Assembly: GCA_905221605.1 (NCBI GenBank)
Contig: CAJNDS010002339.1
Coordinates: 418,001-481,589, forward strand
Source: Symbiodinium natans
Lineage: Eukaryota; Sar; Dinophyceae; Suessiales; Symbiodiniaceae
Length of the DNA stretch: 63,589 nt
Reading direction: 5' to 3'
Shown one piece after another: positions 1 through 13,210 of the stretch. A model generated the notes under the pieces. That model did not search any database and was not told the origin of the DNA. It was given only the letters and a program-made list of their open reading frames with translations. Position 1 is the first letter of the stretch. Each line of letters opens with the position of its first letter. The position numbers were made by a program, and so were the translations under genes.

Positions 1-1190
1 GTGTCCGTGGGCTCTGTGGTTCTGTTGCAACGAGCAGCTTCCTTTCAAGGTGTCCGTGGGCTCTGTGGTTCTGTGGCAACATCTTGACAAGGAAATTCCC
101 TTCAAGGTGTCCGTGGGCTCTGTGGTTCTGTTGCACCGTCTTGACAAGGAGATTCCCTTCAAGGTGTCCGTGGCCTTTGTGGTTCTGCTGCAACATCTTG
201 ACAAGGAAATTCCCTTCAAGGTGTCCGTCGGCTCTGCGGTTCTGTTGCAACATCGTGACAAGGAAATTCCCTTCGAGGTGTCCGGGCTCTGTGGTTCTGT
301 TGCAACATCTTGACAAGGAACTTCCCTTCAAGGTGTCCGTGGGCTCTGCGGTTCTGTTGCGACATCACTTCCTTTCAAGGTGTCCGTGGGCTCTGTGGTT
401 CTGTTGCAACCTCTTGACAAGGAAATTCCCTTCAAGGTGTCCGTGGGCTCTGGTGTTCTGTAGTTCTGTTGCAACATCTTGACAAGGAAATTCCCTTCAA
501 GGTCTGTGGGCTCTGTGGTTTTGTTGCAGTTTCTTGACAAAGAAATTCCCTTCAAGGTGTCCGTGGGCTCTGTGGTTCTGTTGCAACAGCTTGACAAGGA
601 AATTCCCTTCAAGGTGTCCGTAGGCTCTGTGGTTCTGTTGCGTCATCTTGACAAGGAGATTCCCTTCAAGGTGTCCGTGGGCTCTGTGGTTGTGTTGCAA
701 CATCTTGACAAGGAAATTCCCTTCAAGGTGTCCGTGGGCTCTGTGGTTGTGTTGCAACATCTTGACAAGGAAATTCCCTTCAAGGTGCCCTTGGGCTCTG
801 TGGTTCTGTTGCAACATCTTGACAAGGAAATTCCCTTCAAGGTGCCCGTGGGCTTTGTGGTTATGTTGCAACATCCGTGGTTCTGTTGCAACATCTTGAC
901 AAGGAAATTCCCTTCAAGGTGTCCGTGGGCTCTGTGGTTCCGTTGCAACATCTTGACAAGGAAATTCCCTTCAAGGTGTCCGTGGTGCTACATCTTGACC
1001 AGGAAATTCCCTTCAAGGTGTCCGTGGGCCCTGTGGTTCTGTTGCAACATCTTGACACGGAAATTTCCTTCAAGGAGTCCGTGGGCTCTGTGGTTCCGTT
1101 GCAACATCTTGCCAAGAAAATTCTCTTCAAGGTGTCTGCGGGCTCTGTGGTTTTGTTGCAACATCTTGACAAGCTAATTCCCTTCAAGGT
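1..1190 (+). repeat. 1529-bp-period duplication, copy 1
   Basis: This segment recurs at 1530-2719 with a constant offset of 1529 bp and no difference that I found. Shared markers include the odd unit with CGAGCAGCTTCC near 32, the TGTGGCAACATC variant, the truncated unit near 365 and the TTGCAGTTTCTTGAC unit near 524. Copy 1 is cut by the window edge, so its true left limit is unknown. The two copies part after about 1190, where this one goes straight to the unit with CTTCGTGGCTCTG. Confidence 0.9.
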
Positions 1191-1529
1191 GTCTGTGGGC
1201 TTCGTGGCTCTGTTGCAATCCGTGGGCTCTGTGGTTCTGTTGCAACATCTTGACAAGGAAGTTCCCTTCAAGGTGTCCGTGGGCTCTGTGGTTCTGTTGC
1301 AACATCTTGACAAGGAAATTCCCTTCAAGGTGTCCGTAGGCTCTGTGGTTCTGCTGCAACATCTTGACAAGGAAATTCCCTTCAAGGTGTCCGTGGGCTT
1401 TGTGGTTTTGTTGCAACATCCGTGGGCTTTGCGGGTCTGTTGCAACATTTTGACAAGGAAATTGCCTTCAAGGTGTCCGTGGGCTCTGTGGTTCCGTTGC
1501 AACATCTTGACAAGGAAATACCCTTCAAG

Positions 1530-2719
1530 GTGTCCGTGGGCTCTGTGGTTCTGTTGCAACGAGCAGCTTCCTTTCAAGGTGTCCGTGGGCTCTGTGGTTC
1601 TGTGGCAACATCTTGACAAGGAAATTCCCTTCAAGGTGTCCGTGGGCTCTGTGGTTCTGTTGCACCGTCTTGACAAGGAGATTCCCTTCAAGGTGTCCGT
1701 GGCCTTTGTGGTTCTGCTGCAACATCTTGACAAGGAAATTCCCTTCAAGGTGTCCGTCGGCTCTGCGGTTCTGTTGCAACATCGTGACAAGGAAATTCCC
1801 TTCGAGGTGTCCGGGCTCTGTGGTTCTGTTGCAACATCTTGACAAGGAACTTCCCTTCAAGGTGTCCGTGGGCTCTGCGGTTCTGTTGCGACATCACTTC
1901 CTTTCAAGGTGTCCGTGGGCTCTGTGGTTCTGTTGCAACCTCTTGACAAGGAAATTCCCTTCAAGGTGTCCGTGGGCTCTGGTGTTCTGTAGTTCTGTTG
2001 CAACATCTTGACAAGGAAATTCCCTTCAAGGTCTGTGGGCTCTGTGGTTTTGTTGCAGTTTCTTGACAAAGAAATTCCCTTCAAGGTGTCCGTGGGCTCT
2101 GTGGTTCTGTTGCAACAGCTTGACAAGGAAATTCCCTTCAAGGTGTCCGTAGGCTCTGTGGTTCTGTTGCGTCATCTTGACAAGGAGATTCCCTTCAAGG
2201 TGTCCGTGGGCTCTGTGGTTGTGTTGCAACATCTTGACAAGGAAATTCCCTTCAAGGTGTCCGTGGGCTCTGTGGTTGTGTTGCAACATCTTGACAAGGA
2301 AATTCCCTTCAAGGTGCCCTTGGGCTCTGTGGTTCTGTTGCAACATCTTGACAAGGAAATTCCCTTCAAGGTGCCCGTGGGCTTTGTGGTTATGTTGCAA
2401 CATCCGTGGTTCTGTTGCAACATCTTGACAAGGAAATTCCCTTCAAGGTGTCCGTGGGCTCTGTGGTTCCGTTGCAACATCTTGACAAGGAAATTCCCTT
2501 CAAGGTGTCCGTGGTGCTACATCTTGACCAGGAAATTCCCTTCAAGGTGTCCGTGGGCCCTGTGGTTCTGTTGCAACATCTTGACACGGAAATTTCCTTC
2601 AAGGAGTCCGTGGGCTCTGTGGTTCCGTTGCAACATCTTGCCAAGAAAATTCTCTTCAAGGTGTCTGCGGGCTCTGTGGTTTTGTTGCAACATCTTGACA
2701 AGCTAATTCCCTTCAAGGT
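1530..2719 (+). repeat. 1529-bp-period duplication, copy 2
   Basis: This is the second copy of 1-1190. Just after it, 2720-2890 holds three extra monomers (171 bp) before the CTTCGTGGCTCTG unit that follows copy 1 directly. The copies therefore differ by a whole number of monomers, the usual result of unequal exchange in a satellite. A more diverged relative of the same unit order lies at about 9066-9600. Confidence 0.88.
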
Positions 2720-3289
2720 GTCCGTGGGCTCTGTGGTTCTGTTGCAACCTCTTGACAAGGAAATTCTCTTGAAGGTGTCCGTGGGCTCTGTGATTCTGCT
2801 GCAACATCTTGACAAGGAGATTCCCTTCAAGGTGTCCGCGGGCTCTGTGGTTCTGTTGCAACATCTTGACAAGGAATTTCCCTTCAAGGTGTCTGTGGGC
2901 TTCGTGGCTCTGTTGCAATCCGTGGGCTTTGTGGTTCTGTTGCAACATCTTGACAAGGAAGTTCCCTTCAAGGTGTCCGTGGGCTCTGTGGTTCTGTTGC
3001 AACATCTTGACAAGGAAATTCCCTTCAAGGTGTCCGTAGGCTCTGTGGTTCTGCTGCAACATCTTGACAAGGAAATTCCCTTCAAGTCCGTGGGCTCTGT
3101 GGTTCTGTTGCAACATCTTCACAAGGAAATTCCCTTCAAGGTGTCCGTGGGCTCTGTGGTTCTGTTGCAACATCTTGACAAGCAATTTCCCTTCAAGGTG
3201 TCCGTGGGCTCTGTGGTTTTGTTGCATCATCTTGAGAAGGAAATTCCCTTCAAGGTGTCCGTGGGCTCTGTGGTCCTGTTGCAACATCT

Positions 3290-5508
3290 TGACAAGGAAC
3301 TTCCCTTCAAGCTGTCCGTGGGCTCTGTGGTTCTGTTGCAACATCTTGACAAGGAAATTCCCTTCAAGGTGTCCCAACATCTTGACAAGGAAATTCCCTT
3401 CAAGGTGTCCTTGGGCTCTGGTGTTCTGTTGCAACACCTTGACAAGGAAGTTGCCTTCAAGGTGTCCATGGGCGCTGTGATTCTGCTGCAACATCTTGAT
3501 AAGGAAATTCCCTTCAAGGTGTCCGTAGGCTCTGTGGTTCTGTTGCAACATCTTGACAAGGAAATTCCCTTCAAGGTGTTCGTGGGCTCTGTGTTTCTGT
3601 GCAACATCTTGACAAGGAAATTCTCTTGAAGGTGTCCGTGGGCTCGGTGGTTCTGTTGCAACATCTTGACAAGGAAACTCCCTTCAAGGTGTCCGTGGGC
3701 TCTGTGGTTTTGTTGCAACATCTTGACAAGGAAATTCCCCTTCAAGCTGTCCTTGGGCTCTGCGGTTCTGTTATAACAGCTTGACAAGGAAATTCCTTCA
3801 TGGCGTCCGTGGGCTCTGCGGTTCTTTTGCAACATCCAGACAAGGAAATTCCCTTCAAGGTGAGCGTGGCCCCCGTGGTTCTGTTGCAACATCTTGGCAA
3901 GTAAGTTCCCTTCAAGGTGTCCCCGGGCTCTGGTGGTTCTGTTATTCCAGCTTGACAAGGAAATTCCCTTCAAGGTGTCCGTGGGCTTTGTGGTTCTGTT
4001 GCAACATCTTGACATGGAAATGCCCTTCAAGGTGTCCGTGGGCTCTGTGGTTGTGTTGCAACATCTTGACAAGGAAATTCCCTTCAAGGTGTCCATGGGC
4101 TCTGTGATTCTGCTGCAACATCTTGACAAGGAAATTCCCTTCAAGGTGTCCGCAAGTAAATTCCCTTCAAGGTGTCCGCAGGCTCTGTGGTTCTGTTGCA
4201 ACATCTTGACAAGGAAATTCCCTTCACGGTGTCCGTGGGCTCTGTGATTCTGTTGCAACATCTTGACAAGGAAATTCCCTTCATGGTGTCGTTCCGTCCG
4301 TGGGCTCTGTGGTTCTGTTGCAACATCCAGACAAGGAAGTTCCCTTCAAGGTGTCCGTGGGCCCTGTGGTTCTGTTGCAACATCTTGACAAGGAAATTCC
4401 CTTCAAGGTGTCCCTGGGCTCTGGTGGTTCTGTTGCAACATCTTGACAAGGAAGTTCCTTCAAGCTGTCCGTGGGCTCTGTGGCTATTGCAACATCTTGA
4501 CAAAGAAATTCCCTTCACGGAGTCCGTGGGCTCTGTGGTTCTGTTGCAACATCTTGACAAGGAATTCCCCTTCAAGGTGTCCGTGGGCTCTGTGGTTCTG
4601 TTGCAACATCTTGACAAGGAATTCCCCTTGAAGGTGTCCGTGGGCTCTGGTGTTCTGTGGTTCTGTTGCAACATCTTGACAAGGAAATTCCCTTCAAGGT
4701 GCCCGTGGGCTCTGTGGTTCTGTTGCAGTTTCTTGACAAGGAAATTCCCTTCAAGGTGTCCGTGGGCTCTGTGCTTCTGTTGCAACATCTTGACAAGGAG
4801 ATTCCCTTCAAGGTGCCCGTGGTCTCTGTGCTTCTGTTGCAACATCTTGACAAGGAAATTCCCTTCCAGGTGTCCGTGGGCTCTGTGGTTCTGTTGCAAC
4901 ATCTTGACAAGGAAATTCCCTTCAAGGTGTACGTAGGCTCTGTGGTTCTGTTGCAACATCTTGACAAGGAAATTCCCTTCAAGGTGTCCGTAGGCTCTGC
5001 GGTTCTGTTGCAACATCTTGACAAAGAAATTCCCTTCAAGGTGTCCGTGGGCTCTGTGGTTCTGTTGCAACATCTTGACAAGGAATTCCCCTTCAAGGTG
5101 TCCGTGGGCTCTGTGGTTCTGTTGCAACATCTTGACAAGGAATTCCCCTTCAAGGTGTCCGTGGGCTCTGGTGTTCTGTGGTTTTGTTGCAACATCTTGA
5201 CAAGGAAATTCCCTTCAAGGTGTCTGTGGGCTCTGTGGTTCTGTTGCAGTTTCTTGACAAAGAAATTCCCTTCAAGGTGTCCGTGGGCTCTGTGGTTCTG
5301 TTGGCACATCTTGACAAGGAAATTCCCTTCAAGGTGTCCGTAGGCTCTGTGGTTCTGTTGCATCATCTTGACAAGGAAATTGCCTGCAAGGTGTCCGTGG
5401 GCTCTGTGGTTCTGTTGCAACAGCTTGACAAGGAGATTCCCTTCAAGGTGTCCGTGGGCTCTGTGGTTGTGTTGCAACATCTTGACAAGGAAATTCCCTT
5501 CAAGGTGT
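3290..5508 (+). repeat. 3.23-kb-period duplication, copy 1
   Basis: This block matches 6574-8741. The offset is 3284 bp at the left and 3230-3233 bp from about 4140 onward, because copy 1 carries about 54 extra bases near 3770-3830. Shared rare features include the truncated unit GTGTCCCAACATC (3369), CCGCAAGTAAA (4150), the GGTGTTCTGTGG extended unit (about 4650 and 5170), GTGTACGTAGG (4927) and TTGGCACATC (about 5300). Confidence 0.85.
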
Positions 5509-6573
5509 CCCTGGGCTCGGGTGGTTCTGTTGCAACATCTTGACAAGGAACTTCCCTTCAAGCTGTCCGCGGGCTCTGTGGTTCTGTTGCAACATCTTGA
5601 CAAGGAAATTCCCTTCAAGGTGTCCCAACATCTTGACAAGGAAATTCCCTTCAAGGTGTCCTTGGGCTCTGGTGTTCTGTTGCAACACCTTGACAAGGAA
5701 GTTGCCTTCAAGGTGTCCATGGGCGCTGTGATTCTGCTGCAACATCTTGATAAGGAAATTCCCTTCAAGGTGTCCGTAGGCTCTGTGGTTCTGTTGCAAC
5801 ATCTTGACAAGGAAATTCCCTTCAAGGTGTCCGTGGGCCCTGTGGTTCTGTTGCAACATCTTGACACGGAAATTTCCTTCAAGGTGTCCGTGGGCTCTGT
5901 GGTTCCGCTGCAACATCTTGCCAAGAAAATTCTCTTCAAGGTGTCTGCGGGCTCTGTGGTTTTGTTGCAACATCTTGACAAGGAAATTCCCTTCAAGGTG
6001 TCCGTGGGCTCTGTGGTTCTGTTGTAACCTCTTGACAAGGAAATTCTCTTGAAGGTGTCCGTGGGCTCTGTGATTCTGCTGCAACATCTTGACAAGGAGA
6101 TTCCCTTCAAGGTGTCCGCGGGCTCTGTGGTTCTGTTGCAACATCTTGACAAGGAATTTCCCTTCAAGGTGTCTGTGGGCTTCGTGGCTCTGTTGCAATC
6201 CGTGGGCTTTGTGGTTCTGTTGCAACATCTTGACATGGAAATTCCCTTCAAGGTGTCCGTGGTCTCTGTGGTTCTGTTGCAACATCTTGACAAGGCAATT
6301 CCCTTCAAGCTGTCCGTGGGCTCTGTGATTCTGCTGCAACATCTTCACAAAGAAATTCCCTTCACGGTGTCCGTGGGCTCTGTGGTTCTGTTGCAACATC
6401 TTGACAAGGAAATTCCCTTCATGGTGTCCGTGGGCTCTGTGGTTCTGTTGCAACATCTTGACAAGGAAATTCCCTTCAAGGTGTCCGTGGGCCCTGTGGT
6501 TCTGTTGCAACATCTTGACAAGGAAATTCCCTTCAAGGTGTCCCTGGGCTCGGGTGGTTCTGTTGCAACATCT

Positions 6574-8741
6574 TGACAAGGAACTTCCCTTCAAGCTGTC
6601 CGTGGGCTCTGTGGTTCTGTTGCAACATCTTGACAAGGAAATTCCCTTCAAGGTGTCCCAACATCTTGACAAGGAAATTCCCTTCAAGGTGTCCTTGGGC
6701 TCTGGTGTTCTGTTGCAACACCTTGACAGGGAAGTTGCCTTCAAGGTGTCCATGGGCGCTGTGATTCTGCTGCAACATCTTGAGAAGGAAATTCCCTTCA
6801 AGGTGTCCGTAGGCTCTGTGGTTCTGTTGCAACATCTTGACAAGGAAATTCCCTTCAAGGTGTTTGTGGGCTCTGTGTTTCTGTTGCAACATCTTGACAA
6901 GGAAATTCCCTTCAAGGTGTCCGTGGGCTCGGTGGTTCTGTTGCAACATCTTGACAAGGAAATTCCCTTCAAGGTGTCCGTGGGCTCTGTGGTTTTGTTG
7001 CAACATCTTGACAAGGAAATTCCCCTTCAAGCTGTCCTTGGGCTCTGCGGTTCTTTTGCAACATCCAGACAAGGAAATTCCCTTCAAGGTGAGCGTGGCC
7101 CCCGTGGTTCTGTTGCAACATCTTGGCAAGTAAGTTCCCTTCAAGGTGTCCCCGGGCTCTGGTGGTTCTGTTATTCCAGCTTGACAAGGAAATTCCCTTC
7201 AAGGTGTCCGTGGGCTTTTGTGGTTCTGTTGCAACATCTTGACATGGAAATGCCCTTCAAGGTGTCCGTGGGCTCTGTGGTTGTGTTGCAACATCTTGAC
7301 AAGGAAATTCCCTTCAAGGTGTCCATGGGCTCTGTGATTCTGCTGCAACATCTTGACAAGGAAATTCCCTTCAAGGTGTCCGCAAGTAAATTCCCTTCAA
7401 GGTGTCCGCAGGCTCTGTGGTTCTGTTGCAACATCTTGACAAGGAAATTCCCTTCACGGTGTCCGTGGGCTCTGTGATTCTGTTGCAACATCTTGACAAG
7501 GAAATTCCCTTCATGGTGTCGTTCCGCCCGTGGTCTCTGTGGTTCTGTTGCAACATCCAGACAAGGAAGTTCCCTTCAAGGTGTCCGTGGGCCCTGTGGT
7601 TGTGTTGCAACATCTTGACAAGGAAATTCCCTTCAAGGTGTCCCTGGGCTCTGGTGGTTCTGTTGCAACATCTTGACAAGGAAGTTCCTTCAAGCTGTCC
7701 GTGGGCTCTGTGGTTCTATTGCAACATCTTGACAAAGAAATTCCCTTCACGGAGTCCGTGGGCTCTGTGGTTCTGTTGCAACATCTTGACAAGGAATTCC
7801 CCTTCAAGGTGTCCGTGGGCTCTGTGGTTCTGTTGCAACATCTTGACAAGGAATTCCCCTTGAAGGTGTCCGTGGGCTCTGGTGTTCTGTGGTTCTGTTG
7901 CAACATCTTGACAAGGAAATTCCCTTCAAGGTGCCCGTGGGCTCTGTGGTTCTGTTGCAGTTTCTTGACAAGGAAATTCCCTTCAAGGTGTCCGTGGGCT
8001 CTGTGCTTCTGTTGCAACATCTTGACAAGGAGATTCCCTTCAAGGTGCCCGTGGTCTCTGTGCTTCTGTTGCAACATCTTGACAAGGAAATTCCCTTCCA
8101 GGTGTCCGTGGGCTCGGGTGGTTCTGTTGCAACATCTTGACAAGGAAATTCCCTTCAAGGTGTACGTAGGCTCTGTGGTTCTGTTGCAACATCTTGACAA
8201 GGAATTCCCCTTCAAGGTGTCCTTGGGCTCTGCGGTTCTGTTGCAACATCTTGACAAAGAAATTCCCTTCAAGGTGTCCGTGGGCTCTGTGGTTCTGTTG
8301 CAACATCTTGACAAGGAATTCCCCTTCAAGGTGTCCGTGGGCTCTGTGGTTCTGTTGCAACATCTTGACAAGGAATTCCCCTTCAAGGTGTCCGTGGGCT
8401 CTGGTGTTCTGTGGTTTTGTTGCAACATCTTGACAAGGAAATTCCCTTCAAGGTGTCTGTGGGCTCTGTGGTTCTGTTGCAGTTTCTTGACAAAGAAATT
8501 CCCTTCAAGGTGTCCGTGGGCTCTGTGGTTCTGTTGGCACATCTTGACAAGGAAATTCCCTTCAAGGTGTCCGTAGGCTCTGTGGTTCTGTTGCATCATC
8601 TTGACAAGGAAATTGCCTGCAAGGTGTCCGTGGGCTCTGTGGTTCTGTTGCAACAGCTTGACAAGGAGATTCCCTTCAAGGTGTCCGTGGGCTCTGTGGT
8701 TGTGTTGCAACATCTTGACAAGGAAATTCCCTTCAAGGTGT
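6574..8741 (+). repeat. 3.23-kb-period duplication, copy 2
   Basis: This is the partner of 3290-5508, with the same order of rare variant units. It ends where copy 1 reads CCCTGGGCTCGGG and this copy reads CCGTGGGCTCTG. A partial third copy of the left end, holding the GTGTCCCAACATC truncated unit, lies at about 5530-5790, and a fourth at about 10025-10200. Confidence 0.83.
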
Positions 8742-10199
8742 CCGTGGGCTCTGTGGTTGTGTTGCAACATCTTGACAAGGAAATTCCCTTCAAGGTGCCC
8801 GTGGGCTCTGTGGTTCTGCTGCAACATCTTGACGTCTTGACGATGAATTTCTCTTCAAGGTGTCCGTGGGCTCTGCGGTTCTGTTGGAACATCTTTACAA
8901 GGAATTCCCTTCAAGGTGTCCGTAGGCTCTGTGGTTCTGTTGCAACATCTTGACAAGGAAATTCCCTTCAAGGTGTCCCTGGGCTCTGGTGGTTCTGTCG
9001 CAACATCTTGACCAGGAAATTCCCTTCAAGGTGTCCGTGGGCTTTGTGGTTCCGTTGCAACATCCGTGGTTCTGTTGCAACATCTTGACAAGGAAATTGC
9101 CTTCAAGGTGTCCGTGGGCTCTGTGGTTCCGTTGCAACATCTTGACAAGGAAATTCCCTTCAAGGTGTCCGTGGTGCAACATCTTGACCAGGAAATTCCC
9201 TTCAAGGTGTCCGTGGGCCCTGTGGTTCTGTTGCAACATCTTGACACGGAAGTTTCCTTCAAGGTGTCCGTGGGCTCTGTGGTTCTGCTGCAACATCTTG
9301 ACAAGGAAATTCTCTTCAAGGTGTCCGCGGGCACTGTGGTTTTGTTGCAACATCTTGACAAGGAAATTCCCTTCAAGGTGTCCGTGGGCTCTGTGGTTCT
9401 GTTGAAACCTCTTGACAAGGAAATTCTCTTCAAGGTGCCCGTGGGCTCTGTGATTCTGCTGCAACATCTTGACAAGGAGATTCCCTTCAAGGTGTCCGTG
9501 GGCTCTGTGGTTCTGTTGCAACATCTTGACAAGGAATTTCCCTTCAAGGTGTCCGTGGGCTCCGTGGCTCTGTTGCAATCCGTGGGCTTTGTGGTTCTGT
9601 TGCAACATCTTGACATGGAAATTCCCTTCAAGGTGTCCGTGGTCTCTGTGGTCCTGTTGCAACATCTTGACAAGGAAATTCCCTTCAAGATGTCCGTGGG
9701 CTCTGTGATTCTGCTGCAACATCTTGACAAGGAAATTCCCTTCAAGGTGTCCACAGGCTCTGTGGTTCTGTTGCAACATCTTGACAAGGAAATTCCCTTC
9801 ACAAGGAAATTCCCTTCACGGTGTCCGTGGGCTCTGTGGTTCTTTTGCAACATCTTGACAAGGAAATTCCCTTCATGGTGTCCGTGGGCTCTGTGGTTCT
9901 GTTGCAACATCCAGACAAGGAAACTCCCTTCAAGGTGTCCGTGGGCCTGTGGTTCTGTTGCAACATCTTGACAAGGAAATTCCCTTCAAGGTGTCCCTGG
10001 GCTCTGGTGGTTCTGTTGCAACATCTTGACAAGGAACTTCCCTTCAAGCTGTCCGCGGGCTCTGTGGTTCTGTTGCAACATCTTGACAAGGAAATTCCCT
10101 TCAAGGTGTCCCAACATCTTGAGAAGGAAATTCCCTTCAAGGTGTCCTTGGGCTCTGGTGTTCTGTTGCAACACCTTGACAAGGAAGTTGCCTTCAAGG

Positions 10200-12394
10200 T
10201 GTGCGTGGGCTCTGTAGTTGTGTTGCATTGTGTTGCTATATCTTGACAAGGAAATTCACTTCGAGGTGTCCATGGGCTCTGTGATTCTGCTGCAACATCT
10301 TGACAAGGAAATTCCCTTCCAGGTGTCCGTAGGCTCTGTGGTTCTGTTGCAACATCTTGACAAGTAAATTCGATTTAAGGTGTCTGTGGGCTCTGTGGTT
10401 CTATTGCAACATCTTGACAAAACAATTGCCTTCAAGGTGTCCGTGGGCTCTGTGGTTCTGTTGCAACATCTTGACAGGGAAATTCCCTTCAAGGCGTGGT
10501 TCTGTTGCAACATCTTGACAAGGAAATTCCCTTCAAGGTGTCCGTGGGCTCTGTGGTTCTGTTGCAACATCTTGACAAGGAAATTCTCTTCAAGGTGCCC
10601 GTGGGCTCTGTGGTTCTGTTGCAACATCTTGACAAGGAAATTCCCTTCAAGGTGTCCGTGGGCTCTGTGCTTCTGTTGCAACTTCTTGACAAGGAATTTC
10701 CCCGCGCGGTGTTTGTTGGCTCTGTGGTTCTGCTGCAACATCTTGACAAGGAAATTCCCTTCAAGGTGTCCGTAGGCTCTGTGATTCTGCTGCAGCATCT
10801 TGACAAGGAAATTCCCTTCAAGGTGTCCGTGGGCTCTGTGGTTCTGTTGCAACATCTTGACAAGGAAATTCCCCTCAAGGTGTCCGTGGGCTCTGCTGTT
10901 CTGTTGCAACATCTTGACAAGGAAATTCCCTTCAAGGTGTCCGTGGGCTCGGTGGTTTCTGTTGCAACATCTTGACAAGGAAATTGCCTTCAAGGTGTCC
11001 GTGGGCTCTGTGGTTCTTTTGCAACATCTTGACAAGGAAATTCCCTTCAAGGTGTCCGTGGGCTCTGTGATTCTGCTGCAACATCTTGACAAGGAAATTC
11101 CCTTCAAGGTGTCCGTGGGCTCGGTGGTTTCTGTTGCAACATCTTGACAAGGAAATTCCCTTCAAGGTGTCCGTGGGCTCTGTGGTTCTGTTGCAACATC
11201 TTGACAAGTAAATTCACTTCAAGCTGTCCGCGGGCTCTGTGGTTCTGTTGCAACATCTTGACCAGGAAATTCCCTTCAAGGTGTCCGTGGGCCCTGTGGT
11301 TCTGTTGCAACATCTTGACAAGGAAATGCCCTTAAAGGTGTCCGCGGGCTCCGTGGTTCTGTTGCAACATCTTGACAAGAAATTCCCCTTCAAGCTGTCC
11401 GTGGGCTCTGTGGTTCTGTTGCAACATCTTGACAAGGAAATTCCCTTCAAGGTGTCCGTGGGCTCTGTGGTTGTGTTGCAACATCTTGACAAGGAAATTC
11501 TCTTCAAGGTGTCCGTGGGCTCCGTGGTTCTGTTGCAACATCCAGACAAGGAAATTCCCTTCAAGGTGAGCGTGGGCCCTGTGGTTCTGTTGCAACATCT
11601 TGGCAAGTAAATTCCCTTCAAGGTGTTCCCGGGCTCTGGTGGTTCTGTTATAGCAGCTTGACAAGTAAATTCCCTTCAAGGTGTCCGTGGGCTTTGTGGT
11701 TCTGTTGCAACATCTTGACATGGAAATGCCCTTCAAGGTGTCCGTGGGCTCTGTGGTAGTGTTGCAACATCTTGACAAGGAAATTCCCTTCAAGGTGTCC
11801 GTGGGCTCTGTGATTCTGCTGCAACATCTTGACAAGGAAATTCCCTTCAAGGTGTCCGCAGGCTCTGTGGTTCTGTTGCAACATCTTGACAAGGAAATTC
11901 CCTTCACGGTGTCCGTGGGCTCTGTGATTCTGTTGCAACATCTTGACAAGGGAATTCCCTTCATGGTGTCCGTGGGCTCTGTGGTTCTGTTGCAACATCC
12001 AGACAAGGAAATTCCCTTCAAGGTGTCCGTGGCCCTCTGGTTCTGTTGCAACATCTTGACAAGGCAATTCCGTTCAAGGTGTCCGTGGGCTCTGTGGTTC
12101 TGTTGCAACATCTTGGCAAGGAAATTCCCTTCAAGGTGTCCGTGGGCTCTGTGGTTCCGTTGCAACCTCTCGACAAGGAAATTCCCTTCAAGGTGTCCGT
12201 GGTTCTGTTGCAACATCTTGGCAAGGAAATTCCCTTCAAGGTGTCCGTGGGCTCTGTGGTTCCGTTGCAACCTCTTGACAAGGAAATTCCCTTCAAGGTG
12301 TCCGTGGGCTCTGTGGTTCTGCTGCAACATCTTGACAAGGAAATTCCCTTCAAGGTGTCCGTTGGCTCTGTGGTTCTGTTGCAACATGTTGCAA
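10200..12394 (+). repeat. Irregular 57-bp monomers between two duplicated zones
   Basis: The stretch is continuous 57-bp monomers without an obvious long duplicate. It contains some of the most diverged units in the window, for example near 10220-10250 (TTGCATTGTGTTGCTATATC) and near 10690-10720 (CCCGCGCGGTGTTTGTTGG). I see no gene and no non-satellite sequence. Confidence 0.8.
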
Positions 12395-12990
12395 CATCTT
12401 GACAAGGAATTTCCCTTCAAGGTGTCCGTGCGCTCTGTGATTTTGCTGCAACATTTTGACAAGGAAGTTCCCTTCAAGCTGTCCGTAGGTTCTGTGGTTC
12501 TGTTGCAAAAGCTTGAACATCTTGACAAGGAAATTCCTTTCAAGGTGTCCATGGGCTTTGTGGTTCTGTTGCAACATCTTGACAAGGAGCCCGGTTGCAA
12601 CATCTTGACAAGCTAATTCCCTTCAAGGGTCCGTGGGCTCTGTTGTTTTTGTTGCAACATGTTGCAACATCTTGACAAGGAAATTCCCTTCAAGGTGTCC
12701 ATGGGCTCTGTGGTTCTGTGTCAACATCCTGACAAGGAAATTGCCTTCAAGGTGTCCCTGAACTCTGCGGTTCTGTTGCAACATCTTGACAAGGAAATTC
12801 CCTTCGAGGTGTCTGTGGGCTCTGTGGTTCTGTTGCAACATCTTGGCAAGGAAGTTGCCTTCAAGTTTTCCGTGGGCTCTGTGGTTCTGTTGTGACATCT
12901 TGACAACGAAATGCTCTTCAAGGTGTCCATGGGCTCTGTGGTTCTGTTGCCTTCAAGGTGTCCGTGGGCTCTGTGGTTCTGTTGCAACAT
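12395..12990 (+). repeat. Segment shared with 48848-49447
   Basis: About 600 bp recurs 36452-36453 bp downstream with the same odd units in order: GTGCGCTCTGTGATTTTG, a double unit AAAAGCTTGAACATCTTG, the truncated GGAGCCCGGTTGC unit, CCCTGAACTCTG, and the broken unit TTCTGTTGCCTTCAAGG. A few substitutions separate the copies. Confidence 0.88.
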
Positions 12991-13210
12991 CTTGACAAGG
13001 AAATTCCCTTCAAGGGTCCGTGGGCTCTGTGGTTCTGTTGCAACATCTGGACAAGGAAATTCCTTTCAAGGTGTCCGTGGGCTCTGTGGTTCTGTTGCAA
13101 CATCTTGACAAGGAAATTCCCTTCAAGGTGTCCGTGGGCCCCGTGGTTCTGCTGCAACATCTTGACAAGGAAATTCCCTTCAAGGTGTCCGTGGGCTCTG
13201 TGGTTCTGTT

